Of a stretch of DNA of 64,000 nucleotides, positions 61,342 through 64,000 are shown piece after piece; positions within the stretch are counted from its first letter, which is position 1, and each line of letters starts with the position of its first letter. The notes beneath the pieces were generated by a model, which was not told the DNA's origin, ran no database searches, and worked only from the letters and a program-made list of their open reading frames with translations. The DNA lies in contig CAKPXF010000013.1 in the NCBI GenBank assembly GCA_934201705.1, positions 1 to 64,000 on the forward strand, in the 5' to 3' direction. The position numbers and the translations under genes are program-made. This DNA is from an uncultured Bacilli bacterium. Its GTDB lineage: Bacteria; Bacillota_I; Bacilli_A; RFN20; CAG-631.

Positions 61342-63495
61342 TTATTCTTTAACTACTTTTTCTTTTTTTTCAGGGCGAGGAAGTAAATCCTTCATTGAAA
61401 CATTTACACGGCCTTTTTCATCGATTTCAGTAACAATTACTTTTACTTCATCACCAATCTTTAAAACATCCTTTGGATGATTTACTCTTTCATGAGAAAT
61501 CTTTGAAACATGAAGTAAGCCATCGCAACCCTTAAATAAGTTTACAAAAGCGCCAAATGATTCAATCCTTACAACCTTACCTGTATAGATTTCTCCAACC
61601 TTTGCTTCCTTTGTAATACCTAAAATAATATCCTTTGCTTTATTAATTGCTTCTCTATCTTGATGGTAAATAACAACTCTTCCTTCATCAGAAATATCAA
61701 TTTTAACATTATCACATTGAGCAATAATTTCATTTATTGTTTTACCACCTTGACCGATAACATCACGAATCTTATCTGGGCTAATATCAAAGCTATCTTG
61801 CTTTGGCGCATATTTTGATACATCTGGTCTAACTTCACTAATAGCTCCCATCATATTGTCTAAAATTTCCATTCTACCTTTATGAGCTTGAGCTAAGGCT
61901 TCCTTAAAGATATTTCTTGTAATACCTTTAATTTTAATATCCATTTGTAAAGCAGTAATTCCTTTTGTAGTGCCAGATACCTTAAAGTCCATATCGCCAT
62001 AATGGTCCTCTTGACCTTGAATATCAGTTAAAATTGTATAAGGGCAATTTGGATCGTTTAAATCACCTGTTGAAATTAAGCCCATTGCAACACCTGCAAC
62101 TGGACGTTTAATTGGTACACCAGCAGCCATTAGTGACATAGTTGCTGCGCATATTGAAGCTTGAGATGATGAACCATTTGATTCTAATACCTCAGATACT
62201 ACACGTACAGTATATGGAAACTCTTCTTCACTTGGCATTACTTGAAGAAGTGATCTTTCACCTAAGGCTCCATGACCGATTTCACGTCTTCCAGGATTTC
62301 CCATTTTACCAACTTCTCCAACTGAAAATGGTGGGAAATTGTAATGATGCATAAATCTCTTTAATTCTTCATCAGGATTTAAATTATCTAAAATTTGTTG
62401 ATCTCCTAATGCTCCAAGTGTTGTAATTGATAATACTTGTGTTTCACCACGAGTAAATAATGCTGAACCGTGTACCCTAGGCAAAATATCAACTTGTGAA
62501 TTAAGTGGTCTAATTTCATCAAGTTTTCTGCCATCAGGTCTAATTTTATCAACAGAAATTAATCTTCTTACTTCATCTTTAACAATATCATGAGTAATTG
62601 TTTCAACTTGATGCATTACATAATCATGTTGCTCATCACTTTCATATTCTTTAGCTTCATATTCATCAATTACCGCTTGTGTTAATTCGTCAATCTTATT
62701 ATATCTAGCTAGCTTTCCTTCAATTCTACAAGCTTTTACTAAATCATCCTTACACTTAGCAAATACTTCTTGTTGAATAGCTTCATCAACCTTAAATAAT
62801 TCCACAACCATTTTTTCTTTGCCAATTTCAGCAATGATTTTTTCTTCAAATTCAACTAGCTTTTTAATTTGCTCATGTCCATACATTAATGCTTCAAGCA
62901 TTAAGTCTTCACTTACTTCTTTTGAACCAGCCTCAACCATGTTAATAGCTTCTTTAGTTCCAGCAACAGTTAAATCAATTAATGATTTTTCCATTTCTTC
63001 TCTTGTTGGGTTAGTAATAAACTTGCCATCTACATAACCAACCTTAACACCAGCTACTGGTGTTTGAAATGGAATATCAGAAATACATAATGCTAATGAT
63101 GAGCCAAATAATGCACTCATTTCAGGTGTAACATCTGGATTAACAGATAATGCATAGTTAACGATTTGAACTTCATTTCTAAAGTTTTCATCAAATAGTG
63201 GCCTAATTGGTCTATCAATAATACGTGCTGTTAATATAGCGTGCTCACTAGGTCTTCCCTCACGGCGTAAAAATGAGCCAGGAATCTTTCCAACTGAATA
63301 TAGTTTTTCTTCAAATGTTACAGTTAATGGGAAAAAGTCAATACCTGTTTTAGCTTCTTTAGCACAGCATGCTGTTGATAAAATAACTGTATCATCATAG
63401 CGTACTAAAACAGCTCCATTAGCTTGTTTGGCAAGTTCTCCAACTTCCACTTTTAAAGTTCTTCCATAGAACTCTAATTCATATACTTTTTTCAT
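61342..63495 (-). CDS. pnp: polynucleotide phosphorylase
   Basis: 717 residues, usual length. Two RNase PH cores (PGSFLRREGRPSE and GETQVLSITTLG; FPPFSVGEVGKMGNPGRREIGHG in part as GNPGRREIGHGALGERSL), then a KH domain (IRDVIGQGGKTINEI, ~560) and an S1 domain (GEIYTGKVVRIESFGAFV, ~620-700). Degrades RNA from 3' ends with phosphate; core of the RNA degradosome. All expected domains present. RBS AAAAGGAG. Confidence 0.97.
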   Translation of the reverse strand: MKKVYELEFYGRTLKVEVGELAKQANGAVLVRYDDTVILSTACCAKEAKTGIDFFPLTVTFEEKLYSVGKIPGSFLRREGRPSEHAILTARIIDRPIRPLFDENFRNEVQIVNYALSVNPDVTPEMSALFGSSLALCISDIPFQTPVAGVKVGYVDGKFITNPTREEMEKSLIDLTVAGTKEAINMVEAGSKEVSEDLMLEALMYGHEQIKKLVEFEEKIIAEIGKEKMVVELFKVDEAIQQEVFAKCKDDLVKACRIEGKLARYNKIDELTQAVIDEYEAKEYESDEQHDYVMHQVETITHDIVKDEVRRLISVDKIRPDGRKLDEIRPLNSQVDILPRVHGSALFTRGETQVLSITTLGALGDQQILDNLNPDEELKRFMHHYNFPPFSVGEVGKMGNPGRREIGHGALGERSLLQVMPSEEEFPYTVRVVSEVLESNGSSSQASICAATMSLMAAGVPIKRPVAGVAMGLISTGDLNDPNCPYTILTDIQGQEDHYGDMDFKVSGTTKGITALQMDIKIKGITRNIFKEALAQAHKGRMEILDNMMGAISEVRPDVSKYAPKQDSFDISPDKIRDVIGQGGKTINEIIAQCDNVKIDISDEGRVVIYHQDREAINKAKDIILGITKEAKVGEIYTGKVVRIESFGAFVNLFKGCDGLLHVSKISHERVNHPKDVLKIGDEVKVIVTEIDEKGRVNVSMKDLLPRPEKKEKVVKE

Positions 63496-63671
63496 TTTAT
63501 TCTCCTTTTAATCTAACGTATCTATTATACTACTTATTTTGTCTTTTTGTTGAAAAAAATGTTTTATTTTTATTTTACTTAATAAAACAAGAATTTTTAC
63601 TCCTTTATTTAATAAAAAAGTAATTAAATATCGTTAACTATAGTGCTATACTTTATATGGAGGTTTTATTT

Positions 63672-64000
63672 ATGGATATTGAAAAAAGATTTTTAAAGTA
63701 TGTATCTTTTGATACTCAAAGTGATGATAATTCATCTACTACACCATCTACTAAAAAGCAACTATTATTAGCAAAATATTTAGAAAACGAATTGAAAAGC
63801 ATTGGCTGTAGTGATGTTTTAATTGATGAATATGGAATAGTTTATGCTACAATCAAAGGAAATGTAGAAAATGCTAAAACAATTGGCTTTATTGCCCATA
63901 TGGATACTTCTCCTGATTGTAGTGGAGCTAATATTAAACCAAGAATTATAGAAAAATATGATGGAAATGATATTAAATTAAATGAAAATCTTACTATGAA
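63672..64000 (+). CDS. pepT: peptidase T, N-terminal part (cut by window end)
   Basis: The first 109 codons lie in the window and the frame is open to the end. FLKYVSFDTQSD, TPSTKKQLLLAKYL and especially GFIAHMDTSPDCSG (first zinc ligand His and its Asp) are typical of PepT, the M20-family tripeptidase that removes the first residue of tripeptides in the cytosol. RBS GGAGG 8 bases before the ATG at 63672. Divergent from pnp. Confidence 0.92.
   Translation, partial: MDIEKRFLKYVSFDTQSDDNSSTTPSTKKQLLLAKYLENELKSIGCSDVLIDEYGIVYATIKGNVENAKTIGFIAHMDTSPDCSGANIKPRIIEKYDGNDIKLNENLTM

Overview
The window is AT-rich DNA from a low-GC Gram-positive bacterium of the Bacilli or a Mollicutes-like side branch. 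TGA is used as a stop (SufU and the PhoP-like regulator both end in TGA), so this is not the Mycoplasma code. Housekeeping genes are of Bacilli type: sufCDSUB, pstSCAB-phoU-phoPR, DegV/FakA, enolase, class I aldolase, PNPase. Large secreted proteins with BspA-type leucine-rich repeats, InlB-type repeats, GLUG repeats and Big_2 domains suggest a host-associated (gut-like) life; this last point is inference.

Layout. 1-6.7 kb: two related secreted LRR proteins, the first also carrying an N-terminal lipase-like domain. 6.7-10.5 kb (minus): gmk, an O-methyltransferase and a helicase with membrane segments. 10.6-17.3 kb: DegV protein, BaiN/HI0933-type flavoprotein, membrane protein, Sfp-type PPTase, enolase, DUF4434 protein and a possible YutH/CotS-type protein. 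17.4-22.1 kb (minus): the SUF iron-sulfur operon. 22.3-25.6 kb: tRNA-Ser(GCT), then gene remnants, a zinc-peptidase-like lipoprotein, a large inverted repeat and an XRE-MNT/HepT toxin-antitoxin module preceded by four operator-like sites exactly 33 bp apart. 25.8-38.6 kb: a clear promoter, a c-di-GMP-I riboswitch and a four-gene operon of exported proteins ending in a ~3350-residue GLUG-repeat protein. This operon lies between two direct copies of the 3' end of an esterase gene (a frameshifted fragment on the left, the intact gene on the right), which makes it look like an inserted or duplicated island. 39-43.5 kb: esterase, class I aldolase, GT39-like membrane protein and two small proteins. 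43.7-50 kb: two lipoproteins, divergent from an ECF sigma factor that overlaps a membrane-anchored serpin. 50-57 kb: the phosphate operon with a Pho-box-like repeat. 57-60.3 kb: TetR regulator divergent from a DegV/FakA pair, with two palindromes between them. 60.4-64 kb: Nudix-kinase fusion, PNPase and the start of peptidase T.

Most noteworthy: (1) the c-di-GMP-controlled surface operon and its flanking repeats; (2) the sigma factor/serpin pair, which looks like a sigma/anti-sigma system whose outside domain is a serpin; (3) the 33-bp-phased operator array of the toxin-antitoxin module. Gene functions are assigned by reading motifs; no database search was possible.
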